Source: Bacteroidota bacterium
GTDB taxonomy: Bacteria; Bacteroidota; Ignavibacteria; Ignavibacteriales; Ignavibacteriaceae
Length of the DNA stretch: 64,000 nt
NCBI GenBank assembly: GCA_022573715.1
Contig: JACZTL010000009.1
Span: forward strand, 29,752 to 93,751
Direction: 5' to 3'
Positions 17,654 to 27,756 of the stretch are shown here, piece by piece. The position numbers and the translations under genes are program-made. A model generated the notes under the pieces. That model had not been told where the DNA came from. It saw only the letters and a program-made list of their open reading frames with translations, and searched no databases. Each line of letters starts with the position of its first letter. Position 1 is the stretch's first letter.

Positions 17654-19162
17654 TTATTTAACATTTGAAATAAAATCAAATAACAATCTTACTCCAAACC
17701 CTGTCATAAACTTTTTTGTATAATTATTAAAATCATTTGGGGTGGCAGTACCTGCAATATCCAAGTGAACCCAGGGTATGTTTTTATCGACAAACATTTC
17801 TAAAAATTTAGCAGCTGTAATAGACCCACCCCACCTGCCTCCAACATTTTTTACATCTGCAACATCACTTTTAATTAGATAATTATAATCATCCCACAAT
17901 GGCATTGGCCAAACCCTGTCGTATGTTTTTAATCCGGATGTATATAAATTATCCTTTAATATTTCATCTTTTGTGAACATTCCGGCGGCTAATTCACCAA
18001 GTGCAACAACACAGGCACCTGTTAAAGTAGCCAAGTCAATTATCATTTGTGGTTTTTCTTTTGAAGCGTAGTGAAGTGCATCAGCAAGTATCATTCTTCC
18101 TTCAGCATCCGTATTATCAACTTCGATGCTTTTACCCGAAGAGGTTATAACAATATCCCCAGGCCTCATAGAAGAACCTGAAAGCATATTTTCAGCAGAT
18201 GCAATAATTCCAATTAAATTAACAGGTAGTTTAGCTCTTTCGGCAGCAAGTAATAATCCCGCAACAACGCCTGCACCTGACATATCAGCTTTCATTTCTC
18301 CCATTCCGCTTGCAGGTTTTATTGATATGCCGCCGCTGTCAAAAGTAATACCTTTACCTACAATTGCAATCGGTTTAGTTTTGCTGGCTTTTCCCTTCAG
18401 ACCATTGTATCTCATTACAATAAATCTTGGTGGATTGATACTGCCCATTCCAACTGCAAGAAGTCCCCCCATTTTCCTTTTCTTCATTTCCCTTTCATTC
18501 ATTACTGTTCCTTTTCCAGAAGTTCCCTTAAATTTTGATGAAATTCTTTTTGCAAATTCAGAAGGAGTTAAAGTATTTCCAGGTTCGTTTTGTAAATCTT
18601 TTGTAAAGTTTACTCCTTCGGTAACATACCTGGCATTATTCAATGCTTTTCTTAGTAATGATAAATTATCTGAATTAAAAATGATATTTAATTTTCTCTT
18701 TGTTTTTTTATCCGACATATATTTATCAAAATTATAACTGCCTAATACAAAACCTTCCGCAAATGTTTGATAAAAATAGGATTCGTCATTAAAAAATTTT
18801 TTGAAAGAATTATACTTCGGTATTGCAACCTGCACTTCTTTTATTTTTTCATTTTTAATTTTACTTATTAAACCTGCACAGTAGTTTCTAAAATAATCTG
18901 TATTAAATTTTTCATCTATTTTTACTTTGTGAAACAGAAATTCATCAGGGCGCCCATTTTGTTTTGTTGCTCTAATTTCACTTACATCATTCGAAAGTAT
19001 ATTTTCTTTTTGAAGATTTGATAGTTTGATATCAAAAGATTTATCTAATTTGTTAACATTTCTTTTCAAATTTTTATCACTAATTAAAAAATTTATACTT
19101 AGTGAAAATCTGCTATATTTTACTCTTTTACTATCTATAGCCTTAAAAATTAATTTTAGCAT
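17654..19162 (-). CDS. pepA: Leucyl aminopeptidase (M17)
   Basis: Cytoplasmic two-metal aminopeptidase that trims N-terminal residues from peptides. The N-terminal 150 residues are the variable macro-like domain. The C-terminal catalytic domain has the metal and catalytic residues in VGKGITFDSGGISIKP (Lys and Asp), EMKADMSGAG (Asp) and NTDAEGRMILADAL (Asp, Glu, Arg), the last being the M17 signature. 502 residues, normal. The ATG at 19160-19162 follows the DHH gene by 13 bases, so the two probably form an operon. Confidence 0.95.
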   Translation of the reverse strand: MLKLIFKAIDSKRVKYSRFSLSINFLISDKNLKRNVNKLDKSFDIKLSNLQKENILSNDVSEIRATKQNGRPDEFLFHKVKIDEKFNTDYFRNYCAGLISKIKNEKIKEVQVAIPKYNSFKKFFNDESYFYQTFAEGFVLGSYNFDKYMSDKKTKRKLNIIFNSDNLSLLRKALNNARYVTEGVNFTKDLQNEPGNTLTPSEFAKRISSKFKGTSGKGTVMNEREMKKRKMGGLLAVGMGSINPPRFIVMRYNGLKGKASKTKPIAIVGKGITFDSGGISIKPASGMGEMKADMSGAGVVAGLLLAAERAKLPVNLIGIIASAENMLSGSSMRPGDIVITSSGKSIEVDNTDAEGRMILADALHYASKEKPQMIIDLATLTGACVVALGELAAGMFTKDEILKDNLYTSGLKTYDRVWPMPLWDDYNYLIKSDVADVKNVGGRWGGSITAAKFLEMFVDKNIPWVHLDIAGTATPNDFNNYTKKFMTGFGVRLLFDFISNVK

Positions 19163-19175
19163 TTTGTCTCCGAAT

Positions 19176-20159
19176 TTATAAATAGCTTTCTGTTCGTTTT
19201 AAGATTTCTTCAATTTGTTCGTCTAATTTTTGATTAAATCTTCTTGTGCCGGCAGCGTTTCTATGCCCACCACCACCATATTCTTCTGCAAGTTTGTTAA
19301 TCGGAATATTTCCTTTTGATCTAAAGCTGACTTTAAATCCATTTTTTAATTCTACAAATAACAACCCTATCTTCACACCATTTATAGAAAGTGAAAAATT
19401 TATAAACCCGTCGGTGTCTGATTCATCAACATTACATTCTTCAAAATCTTTTTGATAGAGTTTCATAAAACATATTTCGTTTGTGTTACCGTATAATTGA
19501 CTAGATTTTAATGTTAGTCCCAAAAGTTTCAGTTTCCCGAATCTGCTTTTATCATAAATACTATCATAAATATTTGTTGGTGATACTCCCTTTTCCAACA
19601 AGTCAGCTGCAATAATATGTATTTCAGAAGTTGTTTTTTCAAATTTAAAAGAACCTGTATCTGTCATAATAGCTGCGTAAAGGTTATCGGCTAACTCTTT
19701 TCTAAATTCTACAATATTTGTTTCTTTTATAAATTGATAGATAATTTGCCCGGTTGAACAATAGTCTATATCAAAAAAAATAAAATTAAAAAAATCTTCC
19801 GGGTCTGGATGATGATCTAAACAAATTTTAATTTTATCAGAATTTATAAATCCCTCTTCCATACTTACTATTCTGTTAGAACGATTAAAATCAAGAGCCA
19901 CTAAAACATCAACTCTGTCAAATATCTTATTATGTTTTGAATTATCATATTTCTGAATTATGTTATATTTATCAAGGAAGCAAAGGTTGTAGGGAGTTTT
20001 GCTGTGGTTTAAAATATGCACTTCTTTTCCAATCTCTTTCAGCATTAAATAAAATGCTATTTCAGAACCTATTGCATCGGCATCCGGATTTACATGTGTA
20101 GTTAAAAGGAATGAATTATTATTTTCAATTATTTCTTTTAGTTTGTTAAAATCAATCAT
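19176..20159 (-). CDS. DHH-family phosphoesterase (NrnA-like oligoribonuclease/pAp phosphatase)
   Basis: Degrades nanoRNA and/or 3'-phosphoadenosine 5'-phosphate. The DHH core shows LTTHVNPDADAIGSEIA at the N-terminus, ALDFNRSNR, the DHHPDPE motif, MTDTGSFKF and, in the DHHA1 domain, GGGGHRNAAGTRR. The reading frame continues upstream to a TTG at 20216, but that extension lies over a terminator hairpin, and the conserved protein begins at ATG 20157-20159 (MIDFNKLKEII). I chose that start, giving 327 residues, typical of the family. Confidence 0.9.
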   Translation of the reverse strand: MIDFNKLKEIIENNNSFLLTTHVNPDADAIGSEIAFYLMLKEIGKEVHILNHSKTPYNLCFLDKYNIIQKYDNSKHNKIFDRVDVLVALDFNRSNRIVSMEEGFINSDKIKICLDHHPDPEDFFNFIFFDIDYCSTGQIIYQFIKETNIVEFRKELADNLYAAIMTDTGSFKFEKTTSEIHIIAADLLEKGVSPTNIYDSIYDKSRFGKLKLLGLTLKSSQLYGNTNEICFMKLYQKDFEECNVDESDTDGFINFSLSINGVKIGLLFVELKNGFKVSFRSKGNIPINKLAEEYGGGGHRNAAGTRRFNQKLDEQIEEILKRTESYL

Positions 20160-20169
20160 ATTTGTTAAT

Positions 20170-20202
20170 ATAAAAATAAAAGGACTTGATTTCTCAAGTC
20201 CT
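20170..20202 (-). terminator. Rho-independent terminator after korB
   Basis: On the minus strand a 9-bp stem, AGGACTTGA/TCAAGTCCT with a 4-base loop (20181-20202), is followed by a T-rich run (TTTTATTTTTA). It lies 38 bases after the korB stop and just before the start of the DHH gene, so the korAB transcript should end here. Confidence 0.85.
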
Positions 20203-20239
20203 AAATTATAAAACAAGAATAAATATTAATTATTTTTAC

Positions 20240-21274
20240 TTAATTAACTTCCCATGTATTACCGCTAAAAAGAAGATCTTTCAAGTTTCCTTCACCTTCT
20301 TTTTCTATCACGTCATTTATCTGTTGGTGTAAATCTTGTTCGTATGTCGATTTATCAATGCGTCTAAATACTCCTATTGGAGTAGGAAGATTTTCGAACT
20401 CAGCAAATTGGGTAAGCATGTAAGCTCTTGAAGCATGTAGATCGCGCTCATCATGGATCCAAAGATCATCAAGAGAATATTTACCGTTTGTTAAATCCAC
20501 TACTCTCGGAGTAAATCCGTCTAAAATAATCCCTTTGTTGTTTTCTTTTCCAAAAACCATTGGTTTATCATGTTCTAACTTAAGTACTTTATCAAATTTA
20601 GTTTCTTTATCAGTTAATACAAAAAATGTTCCATCATTAAAAATATTACAATTCTGATAAACTTCTAAGAAAACTGTACCTGCATGACTATTTGCGTGTC
20701 TAATCATTTCTTTTAAATGCTTAGGTTCTCTATCTATCGTACGTGCTACAAAAGTTGCACCAGCTCCAATTGCTAATGCAGTAGGCTCAAAAGGATAATC
20801 TATACTTCCATAAGGACTGCTATTAGTAACTTTCCCTTTTTCAGAAGTTGGTGAATATTGTCCCTTTGTTAATCCATAAATTCTGTTGTTAAAAAGAATA
20901 ATTTTTATGCCAATATTTCTTCTGCAAGCATGAATAAAGTGATTACCACCAATACTTAAAGTATCACCGTCACCTGTTGCAACCCAAACTGAAAGTTCAG
21001 GATTTTGTACTTTTATACCCGTAGCAATTGTTGGTGCTCTTCCGTGAATACTATGCAAACCGAATGTATCCATATAATAAGGAAACCTTGATGCACATCC
21101 GATGCCAGATACCCATACAAAGTTTTCTTTTTTAACCCCAAGTTCAGGTGAAACTTTTTGCATTTGAGCAAGTATAGAATAATCACCACAACCGGGACAC
21201 CATCTAACATCCTGAGATGAAGAGAAGTCTTTTGGTTTTAAATTTACTTCATCAATCGTCATATTTTCAGCCAT
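20240..21274 (-). CDS. korB: 2-oxoacid:ferredoxin oxidoreductase, beta subunit
   Basis: TPP- and [4Fe-4S]-binding subunit of a 2-oxoglutarate (or related) ferredoxin oxidoreductase. It has WCPGCGDYSIL (Cys ligands, about 27-37), SGIGCASRFPYYM (54-66), ATGDGDTLSIGGNH with the TPP Mg-binding GDG, and NNRIYGLTKGQ. 344 residues. An AGGAGG ribosome site sits inside the last codons of korA, and the start overlaps korA by 8 bases, so the two are translationally coupled. Reduced ferredoxin from this enzyme could feed the NuoEFG-less complex I in this window; that is inference. Confidence 0.93.
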   Translation of the reverse strand: MAENMTIDEVNLKPKDFSSSQDVRWCPGCGDYSILAQMQKVSPELGVKKENFVWVSGIGCASRFPYYMDTFGLHSIHGRAPTIATGIKVQNPELSVWVATGDGDTLSIGGNHFIHACRRNIGIKIILFNNRIYGLTKGQYSPTSEKGKVTNSSPYGSIDYPFEPTALAIGAGATFVARTIDREPKHLKEMIRHANSHAGTVFLEVYQNCNIFNDGTFFVLTDKETKFDKVLKLEHDKPMVFGKENNKGIILDGFTPRVVDLTNGKYSLDDLWIHDERDLHASRAYMLTQFAEFENLPTPIGVFRRIDKSTYEQDLHQQINDVIEKEGEGNLKDLLFSGNTWEVN

Positions 21275-23108
21275 TGTTCATACCTCCTAATACTTTTTTA
21301 ATTTTCTCTTCTAATTCAGAAGATTTAAATGGTTGCCCTTGAATTTTTGTAAATGAATCTATTTCAATTAAATAGCGACTTTTTATCAAAAATGATAATT
21401 GTCCCATATTAAGTTCAGGACATATGATATATTTATACTTTTTGAGAACTTCTTCAGTATTTTTTGGGAATGGATTCAAATATCTGAAGTGAGCCTGAGC
21501 TACTTTTTTACCTTTTTCATTTACATTGTTAACTGCATCGGTAATTGCACCATAAGTACCACCCCATCCAATCATTAGAATATCGGCATCAGGATCACCT
21601 TCAACTTTTAAATCCGGAATATCGTTTTCTACGTTTTTAACTTTTTCTGCTCTAAGTCTAACCATATATTCGTGATTTTCAGGTTCATAATTTACATCCC
21701 CTGTAATATTTTCTTTTTCCAACCCACCAATTCTATGTTCTAATCCGGGTGTGCCTGGAATTGCCCAAGGTCTAGTTAGATTTTCATTTCTTGAATATGG
21801 TTGAAAGTTTTCAGGATCAGTCCTAAACTTAACTTTCATATCGGGTATATCATCAGGGTTAGGAATTCTCCAAGGTTCTGAACCGTTTGCAATATAACCA
21901 TCGGTCATATATAAAACAGGTACCATATACTTAGTTGCTATTCTTGCAGCCTCTAACGAAACATCGTAACAATCCGTCGGCGTGCTTGCTGAGATGATAA
22001 CAACAGGAGCTTCCCCGCTTCTTCCATACATAGCTTGAAGCAAGTCAGATTGTTCTGTTTTAGTGGGAAGACCCGTACTCGGGCCACCTCTTTGGACATT
22101 AACAATAATAATAGGTAATTCTGCCATAACACCTAGTCCGACTGCCTCGGCTTTAAGTGCTAAACCTGGTCCACTTGTTGTAGTTACTGCTAAGGCGCCT
22201 GCAAAAGCAGCACCTATTGTAGCTGTAACAGCTGCAATTTCATCTTCTGCCTGAAACGTTCTAACTCCAAATCTTTTATGTTTACTTAGTTCGTGTAGTA
22301 TACTTGAAGCCGGTGTAATAGGGTAAGAACCTAAGAAAAGCGGTAAACCAGTTTTTACTGATGCAGCTACTAATCCGAGAGCTAAAGCTTCATTACCTTC
22401 TATACTTCTATAAGTACCTTTAGGTAGTTTAGCTGGGTTTACTTTATATCTTGTTGAAAATAAAGTTGTATTATCACCAAAATAATATCCTGCTTCAAGA
22501 GCCGCTTTGTTAGCATTAATAATTTTTTGGTTATTCTTAAATTTAGTTTCAATCCATTTTATAGTAGGTTTAATGGGTCTGCTGTAAAGCCAGTACATTA
22601 ACCCTAAAGCAAAAAAGTTTTTAGATCTTGCAACTTCTTTAGGTTTAAGGCCGCTATCTTTTAAAGCCTCTGCTGTTAATTTAGATAATGGTACTTCAAC
22701 AACATGATATCCACTTAATGTCCCGTCTTCTAATGGATTGCTATCATAATGGCAAAGTTTAAAATTCTTTTCATCAAAAGAATTAATATTTACAATAATT
22801 GTAGCACCGGGTTTTAAACTATTCAAATTAACTTTTAATGATGCAGGATTCATTGCGACTAAAATATCCGGTGCATCACCAGGCGTATGAATGTCACTAT
22901 CACTAAAATGCAATTGAAAACCACTAACCCCGTATGTTGTACCGACGGGAGCTCGTATTTCTGCGGGATAATCCGGTAAAGTGCTGATATCATTACCTGC
23001 CAATGCAGATGTGTTACTGAATTGAGTACCTGTAAGCTGCATACCGTCTCCGGAATCACCTGCAAATCTTACAGTTACTTCACTTAGTTCTTGTATTCCT
23101 TTTTTCAT
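21267..23108 (-). CDS. korA: 2-oxoacid:ferredoxin oxidoreductase, fused gamma-alpha subunit
   Basis: A 613-residue fusion. Residues 1-190 are the gamma domain (VRFAGDSGDGMQLTGTQF, PDYPAEIRAPVGTTYGVSGF), and from about 230 comes the alpha domain (GSYPITPASSILHELSK, QAEDEIAAVTATIGAAFAG, TTTSGPGLALKAEA, VQRGGPSTGLPTKTEQSDLL). This fused arrangement is typical of KorA-type enzymes acting on 2-oxoglutarate. The ATG at 23106-23108 is followed downstream by korB with an 8-base overlap. Confidence 0.93.
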   Translation of the reverse strand: MKKGIQELSEVTVRFAGDSGDGMQLTGTQFSNTSALAGNDISTLPDYPAEIRAPVGTTYGVSGFQLHFSDSDIHTPGDAPDILVAMNPASLKVNLNSLKPGATIIVNINSFDEKNFKLCHYDSNPLEDGTLSGYHVVEVPLSKLTAEALKDSGLKPKEVARSKNFFALGLMYWLYSRPIKPTIKWIETKFKNNQKIINANKAALEAGYYFGDNTTLFSTRYKVNPAKLPKGTYRSIEGNEALALGLVAASVKTGLPLFLGSYPITPASSILHELSKHKRFGVRTFQAEDEIAAVTATIGAAFAGALAVTTTSGPGLALKAEAVGLGVMAELPIIIVNVQRGGPSTGLPTKTEQSDLLQAMYGRSGEAPVVIISASTPTDCYDVSLEAARIATKYMVPVLYMTDGYIANGSEPWRIPNPDDIPDMKVKFRTDPENFQPYSRNENLTRPWAIPGTPGLEHRIGGLEKENITGDVNYEPENHEYMVRLRAEKVKNVENDIPDLKVEGDPDADILMIGWGGTYGAITDAVNNVNEKGKKVAQAHFRYLNPFPKNTEEVLKKYKYIICPELNMGQLSFLIKSRYLIEIDSFTKIQGQPFKSSELEEKIKKVLGGMNNG

Positions 23109-23460
23109 TTTTTTTCAACTCATTAATAATTATTTATTGTATCATTTGTTATATATTTCTTTCATTAATATGAAAGATCAAAATTAAGTACTTTCTTTTC
23201 AGAATGAAAGATCAAAATTAAGTACTTTCTTTTCAGAGAAAAATTCAGGAATGATAGGAGTGATCTCAAGGAAGAATAAAATTGATAAACATACGAATCG
23301 AAATTTTGTAACAATATTCTATCTAAATATTTTATTTTTTAAAATCTAATAAAGAAAACTAAATAAGTACTAAGTGATTGTCAACAGTATAGCGTTTTTA
23401 ACAACCGAAAATTTACACACCTATATTATGAAGTAAGATATTTATCTCAATATTTACCCC
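23109..23460. other. Intergenic region upstream of korA
   Basis: 352 bases between the korA start and the dsbD stop. It holds the tandem 34-bp repeat at 23170-23237, 62 bases upstream of korA; the remainder is AT-rich with no other structure that I can support. The korA promoter should lie here. Confidence 0.6.
23170..23237. repeat. Perfect tandem duplication of 34 bp upstream of korA
   Basis: Two identical head-to-tail units (23170-23203 and 23204-23237) beginning ATGAAAGATCAAAATTAAGT. Each unit contains GAAAG...CTTTC half-sites. The identity implies a recent duplication. Position suggests that it could alter korA expression. Confidence 0.9.
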
Positions 23461-25236
23461 TTACTTTATTTCACTTAAATATTTTAATAATACATCAGAT
23501 GATATAAAACCTGTTATTCGTTTTACTTCCTTTCCTTCTGAATCAAGGAACAATAATGTGGGAACGCCAATTATTTTATATTTAGTTCTAATTTTTTCTA
23601 CTTCAGGTGAAAGAGTGCTTGTCATATCAGCTTGGTAATTATCAAATTTTTTTGAAATTTCTACAACCCTAGGATCAGGAAAAGTAGAATGATCAAGTTC
23701 TTTGCAAGGGATACACCAATCCGCATAAAAATCTATAAATACAGGCCTTCCATTATTTTTACTTGTTATCAATTTTGCTTCGGAATAATCTTTCCAATCA
23801 ATAGTTATTTCATTGGAAGGTATTATCTGATAAACGCCAATTCCTAATATCATTATTGAAAATACAATTTTAAATATTCTAAATCCTTTAATGTTATTAG
23901 CTAGTTTATCAATAAATAAAATATAAACAGCCGATATAAATAGAAATACAGGCATTATATAGCCAGAAAAAGATTTTGGAAGAAGGGGAAGCAGAAAATA
24001 AAGTGCCATCCCTAATAACAATAAACCAAAAATATGTTTTACCGCATCCATCCACTCCCCTGCTCTTGGTAATTGCTTAATTTTCCCGGAGAATATCGCT
24101 AAAAATAAGTACGGTAATCCCAAACCAAGTGAGAGAACAAAGAACATTATAAAACCAAATAGAGGGTCACCTTTTGCAGCTACTAATGTAATTAGACCAA
24201 TTACAAAGGGGCCAATGCAAGGTGCAGCTACTATTCCCATTGTTAGCCCCATAAAAAATGCTCCGTACATTCCGCCCTTTGCACCACCTGCTTTTGTAAC
24301 CAAACTGTCAGGTAATTTAAATTCATAAACACCGAACATTCCTAAAGACATAACTATAAAAACAAGAACAATGAACAAAATTACATACATATTTTGAAGC
24401 AACGAACCGAAAAGAGCACCGGTTAATGAAGTTACTACTCCAATAACAGAATATGTTATAGACATGCCTAAGACAAATAATAATCCCATAAAAAATAACT
24501 TTTTAGTATTGCCCTCACTTTGTCCGCCGAAATAACCGATTGTAATTGGGATTAATGGGTAAACGCAGGGCGTTAAATTAAGAGCAAGTCCGCCGATAAA
24601 TACAAATAATAAGCTTAATAATAATCCATTACTTTCCAGCATATCAAAAATAAAGCCCTCATCATTGTCATTATATATTGCAATATCAATAGTTAAATTT
24701 AGAGAATTAAATAACGATTGATTTATTTTATTTGTAGGGATGGTATTATTTACTACTTCAATTTCTAAAGTATCAACAATATTATTTGGTGCAAGGCAAA
24801 TATTGTCATTACAAGCCTGGTAATCGAGATTAACAATTAGGTTATATTTCCCGGGTTTTACATTATTTTTTAATTTTATTTTAATACCAATTAAAGCTTC
24901 CCCTTGCCAAACCGATAATGGAATTTTCGAGAATGCAAGTTGAATCTCTTCCGGTTCCGGGTATAATATTTTTTCAACTTTTTCAATAATTCCGTCTTTG
25001 GATATAATACTAAGTTTGGCTGGAATTAAATAATCTTCATTGGGAGTATTGGAATTTATATGCCACCCTTCATCCACATTTATTTTTAGGGCTAATAAAA
25101 ATTCACTGTTTTCATAAATCTTATCAAAAGAATTAAAAGTTTTAATTTGTATAACATCATTGGTTAATGATTGACCTAAAACATTTAATAATGTAATTAA
25201 AAATATTGACAGAATTTTCAAGAATAGTCTTTTCAT
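23461..25236 (-). CDS. dsbD: Thiol:disulfide interchange protein DsbD
   Basis: Passes electrons from cytoplasmic thioredoxin across the inner membrane to periplasmic thiols. The 591 residues run as follows: a signal peptide (about 1-21), a periplasmic N-terminal domain with the redox pair in QACNDNICLAP, eight membrane helices with NLTPCVYPLIPITIG and AAPCIGPFVIG holding the two membrane cysteines, and a C-terminal thioredoxin-like domain with DWCIPCKELDH. All three redox centres are present. No operon partner is evident. Confidence 0.95.
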   Translation of the reverse strand: MKRLFLKILSIFLITLLNVLGQSLTNDVIQIKTFNSFDKIYENSEFLLALKINVDEGWHINSNTPNEDYLIPAKLSIISKDGIIEKVEKILYPEPEEIQLAFSKIPLSVWQGEALIGIKIKLKNNVKPGKYNLIVNLDYQACNDNICLAPNNIVDTLEIEVVNNTIPTNKINQSLFNSLNLTIDIAIYNDNDEGFIFDMLESNGLLLSLLFVFIGGLALNLTPCVYPLIPITIGYFGGQSEGNTKKLFFMGLLFVLGMSITYSVIGVVTSLTGALFGSLLQNMYVILFIVLVFIVMSLGMFGVYEFKLPDSLVTKAGGAKGGMYGAFFMGLTMGIVAAPCIGPFVIGLITLVAAKGDPLFGFIMFFVLSLGLGLPYLFLAIFSGKIKQLPRAGEWMDAVKHIFGLLLLGMALYFLLPLLPKSFSGYIMPVFLFISAVYILFIDKLANNIKGFRIFKIVFSIMILGIGVYQIIPSNEITIDWKDYSEAKLITSKNNGRPVFIDFYADWCIPCKELDHSTFPDPRVVEISKKFDNYQADMTSTLSPEVEKIRTKYKIIGVPTLLFLDSEGKEVKRITGFISSDVLLKYLSEIK

Positions 25237-25281
25237 ATACTTTATATTTATTTTTTTTTAAAAGAGAATATTGAAAATTGC

Positions 25282-26922
25282 TTAATTTTTTCTCCAACCT
25301 TGAACAATCGGATATCTTCTCCCGTAACCAAAGGCTTTAGTTGAAACTCTTAATACAGGAGCAGCCTGTCTCCTTTTATATTCGTATTTATCAACAATGT
25401 CTAATATGCGGCAGATATCTTTATCATTACCGAGTATAGATTTTATTTCTTCACATTCTTTGTTGTCTTCAAGATACATTTTTAACACTTTATCTAAAAA
25501 ATCGTATGGAGGTAATGTATCCTGGTCCTTCTGATTTTCTTTTAACTCTGCTGAAGGCTCTTTATTTATTATTTCATTCGGTATTATTTCTTCTCCTTTA
25601 TTAATGTATTTTACTAAAGAGTAAATCTCAGATTTATATAAATCGCCAATTACTGATAGCCCACCCGACATATCACCGTACAATGTACAATAACCCATTG
25701 CTAATTCTGATTTGTTACCTGTTGCCAAAAGCAAATAATCAAACTTGTTTGATACAGCCATTAAATATAGTCCTCTTATTCTTGCCTGAAGATTTTCTTC
25801 AGCTATATTTTCAGGTGCATCATTAAATATTGGTTTTAAATTGTCCAAAGCATTTTCAAATAATGGTTGAATGGGTATTACTTTTGCTGTTACACATAGA
25901 TTATTAACTAATTTTTCAGAATCCTTTATACTTCCATCACTTGAATAATTTGATGGCATCATTATAACATTTACATTTTCTTTGCCTAATGCTTGCACAG
26001 CAAAATATGTAACTATTGCTGAATCAATTCCGCCGCTAAGTCCAATTAATACTTTTTTGAATCCTATTTTTTTACAGTATTCTTTTAGTCCAAATGTTAT
26101 TGCATCAATTATTTCTTCTTCAAAACATCTCTCAACTGTTTCTATTTTAGGATAATTTTGATTTGTATCAAAAATAAAATAATCTTCTTTGAATAATTTA
26201 CCCATTTTTACTAATTCACCATTTGAGCTGAAGCACATACTTGCTCCATCAAAAATAAGTTCTGTCTGTCCACCCACGTAACAAACATATATTAAAGGAA
26301 TATGATTCCCCTTCGTTAAGACAGAAAGCATTTTCATTCTGTCTCCCCTTTTTCTATATGCATACGGACTGGCTGATATGTTGAGTAATATTGTCGCTCC
26401 CTTTTTAATTAGTCTATTTACAGGATCATCACTATATCTTCTTATACACCAGTAATCAGCATCGTTCCAAATATCTTCACATATTGAGATGCCTAACTTC
26501 TCACCTTTAAATTCAAAAATATCCACACTTTTGGCTGGATCAAAATAACGCATCTCATCAAATACATCATAATTAGGAATTAAAGTTTTGTTTTGTACAA
26601 ATTGGATTTTCCCGTTAAAGCATAACAAGGCAGAGTTATGAACATCAGTACCTATAAGGTCATTATCCTCTGTAATTGATCCAAACAGCAAACCTGTTTC
26701 TTGGGTTTGTTCTGCAATTTCATCTGCTGCTTTTATTACTGCATTTCTGAATTCTTTTTTTTCTATTAAGTCCAGAGGCGGATAACCTAACAGGGCTAAT
26801 TCAGGAAAAACGACAAGGTCTGCATTATCATTTACACCCTTTTTGTAGCCTTCAAGTATTCTAGATTTATTACTTTTTATATCACCAACAATCGTATTGA
26901 TTTGGCAGACAGATATTTTCAT
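25282..26922 (-). CDS. nadE: Glutamine-dependent NAD+ synthase
   Basis: Last step of NAD synthesis, amidating deamido-NAD with ammonia from glutamine. The N-terminal nitrilase-type glutaminase has Glu41 (FPELALLGYPP), Lys in KTLIPNYDVFDE and the nucleophile Cys in GISICEDIW. The C-terminal ATP pyrophosphatase domain has GLSGGIDSAIV and LLATGNKSELAMGY. 546 residues, typical of the two-domain form. It starts at ATG 26920-26922. Confidence 0.96.
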   Translation of the reverse strand: MKISVCQINTIVGDIKSNKSRILEGYKKGVNDNADLVVFPELALLGYPPLDLIEKKEFRNAVIKAADEIAEQTQETGLLFGSITEDNDLIGTDVHNSALLCFNGKIQFVQNKTLIPNYDVFDEMRYFDPAKSVDIFEFKGEKLGISICEDIWNDADYWCIRRYSDDPVNRLIKKGATILLNISASPYAYRKRGDRMKMLSVLTKGNHIPLIYVCYVGGQTELIFDGASMCFSSNGELVKMGKLFKEDYFIFDTNQNYPKIETVERCFEEEIIDAITFGLKEYCKKIGFKKVLIGLSGGIDSAIVTYFAVQALGKENVNVIMMPSNYSSDGSIKDSEKLVNNLCVTAKVIPIQPLFENALDNLKPIFNDAPENIAEENLQARIRGLYLMAVSNKFDYLLLATGNKSELAMGYCTLYGDMSGGLSVIGDLYKSEIYSLVKYINKGEEIIPNEIINKEPSAELKENQKDQDTLPPYDFLDKVLKMYLEDNKECEEIKSILGNDKDICRILDIVDKYEYKRRQAAPVLRVSTKAFGYGRRYPIVQGWRKN

Positions 26923-27310
26923 CCAATTATTTTTTTATATAAAAAATATTTATAACAAAATTAAAAATTGTACATTAACTGATTATATACAAGTTTTAGA
27001 TTTAATCATTCTCCAAAAATAAAGTACCTGTTGAAGAATGATTTAAAATACTTGACAAGTTGAATGGCGATTTTGCAAATTGATTTATTTCAAACAAGAA
27101 ACATTCCATTTTACTATATAATTTATCGCTATATTTTTAGAAATATTATCTAATTATATAGATTTTATACTTTTTTAGATTCTCCATCAATCTTATTATT
27201 TACCCAAATGTGTATATAATTTACCATTTATAACAAAACAATAGATTCATAATATTATATTTTTATTTTGCTAATTGAAAAAATAAAATTCTTTTGCTGA
27301 GGAGTTAAAA
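26923..27310. other. Divergent intergenic region nadE/pspC
   Basis: 388 very AT-rich bases between divergent genes. Promoters for both must lie here, but many TATAAT-like strings occur and none stands out with a matching -35 box. No repeat, RNA or open frame is supported. Confidence 0.5.
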
Positions 27311-27739
27311 ATGCAGAAAAAATGGTATCGTTCCAGAAATGACAAAATGATTGGCGGTGTTGCAGGCGGAATTGCAGAATATTTTGACATTGACCCCGTA
27401 ATTGTAAGAATAATTTTTGCTTTCACAGTGATCATAGGAGGATTAGGCTTACTTGCTTATATACTACTGTGGATAATTATTCCTGAGGCACCATTTACAA
27501 TTGAGAATGATTCTAATTCAACTTCTACATCAGGTAAAAGAACTACATCTGAAAATGGTGATGCAGACAAAGAACAAGTAACTAACAATCGAACAAGAAC
27601 TACATATATTTTCGGCGGTATACTTGTTGTCCTCGGTGTAATATTATTATTCAATAACTTTATTACTTTTGATGCTTTTTGGCCTTTGATATTTATTGCT
27701 CTTGGTATTGCTTTGTTATTAAAATCCAGAAATAAATAA
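27311..27739 (+). CDS. PspC-domain membrane protein
   Basis: A 142-residue inner-membrane protein. Residues 1-60 form a PspC domain (WYRSRNDKMIGGVAGGIAEYFDIDPVIVR followed by a hydrophobic helix ending in WIIIPEAP). A polar linker of Ser/Thr/Asn (65-98) follows, and the end is a second pair of short helices of the LiaI/LiaF type. A GAGGAG ribosome site precedes the ATG. Together with the next gene it probably senses or responds to envelope stress. No pspA or pspF homologue is seen nearby. Confidence 0.88.
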   Translation: MQKKWYRSRNDKMIGGVAGGIAEYFDIDPVIVRIIFAFTVIIGGLGLLAYILLWIIIPEAPFTIENDSNSTSTSGKRTTSENGDADKEQVTNNRTRTTYIFGGILVVLGVILLFNNFITFDAFWPLIFIALGIALLLKSRNK

Positions 27740-27756
27740 AATTAAACGGAATTAAA

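Noticed and set aside
18126..18737. 203-codon open frame on the plus strand
   Set aside because: Lies entirely antisense to pepA, whose M17 motifs are intact; its composition follows from the complementary strand.
20160..20216. N-terminal extension of the DHH phosphoesterase to TTG 20216
   Set aside because: The extension overlaps a terminator hairpin, and the conserved protein begins at the internal ATG.
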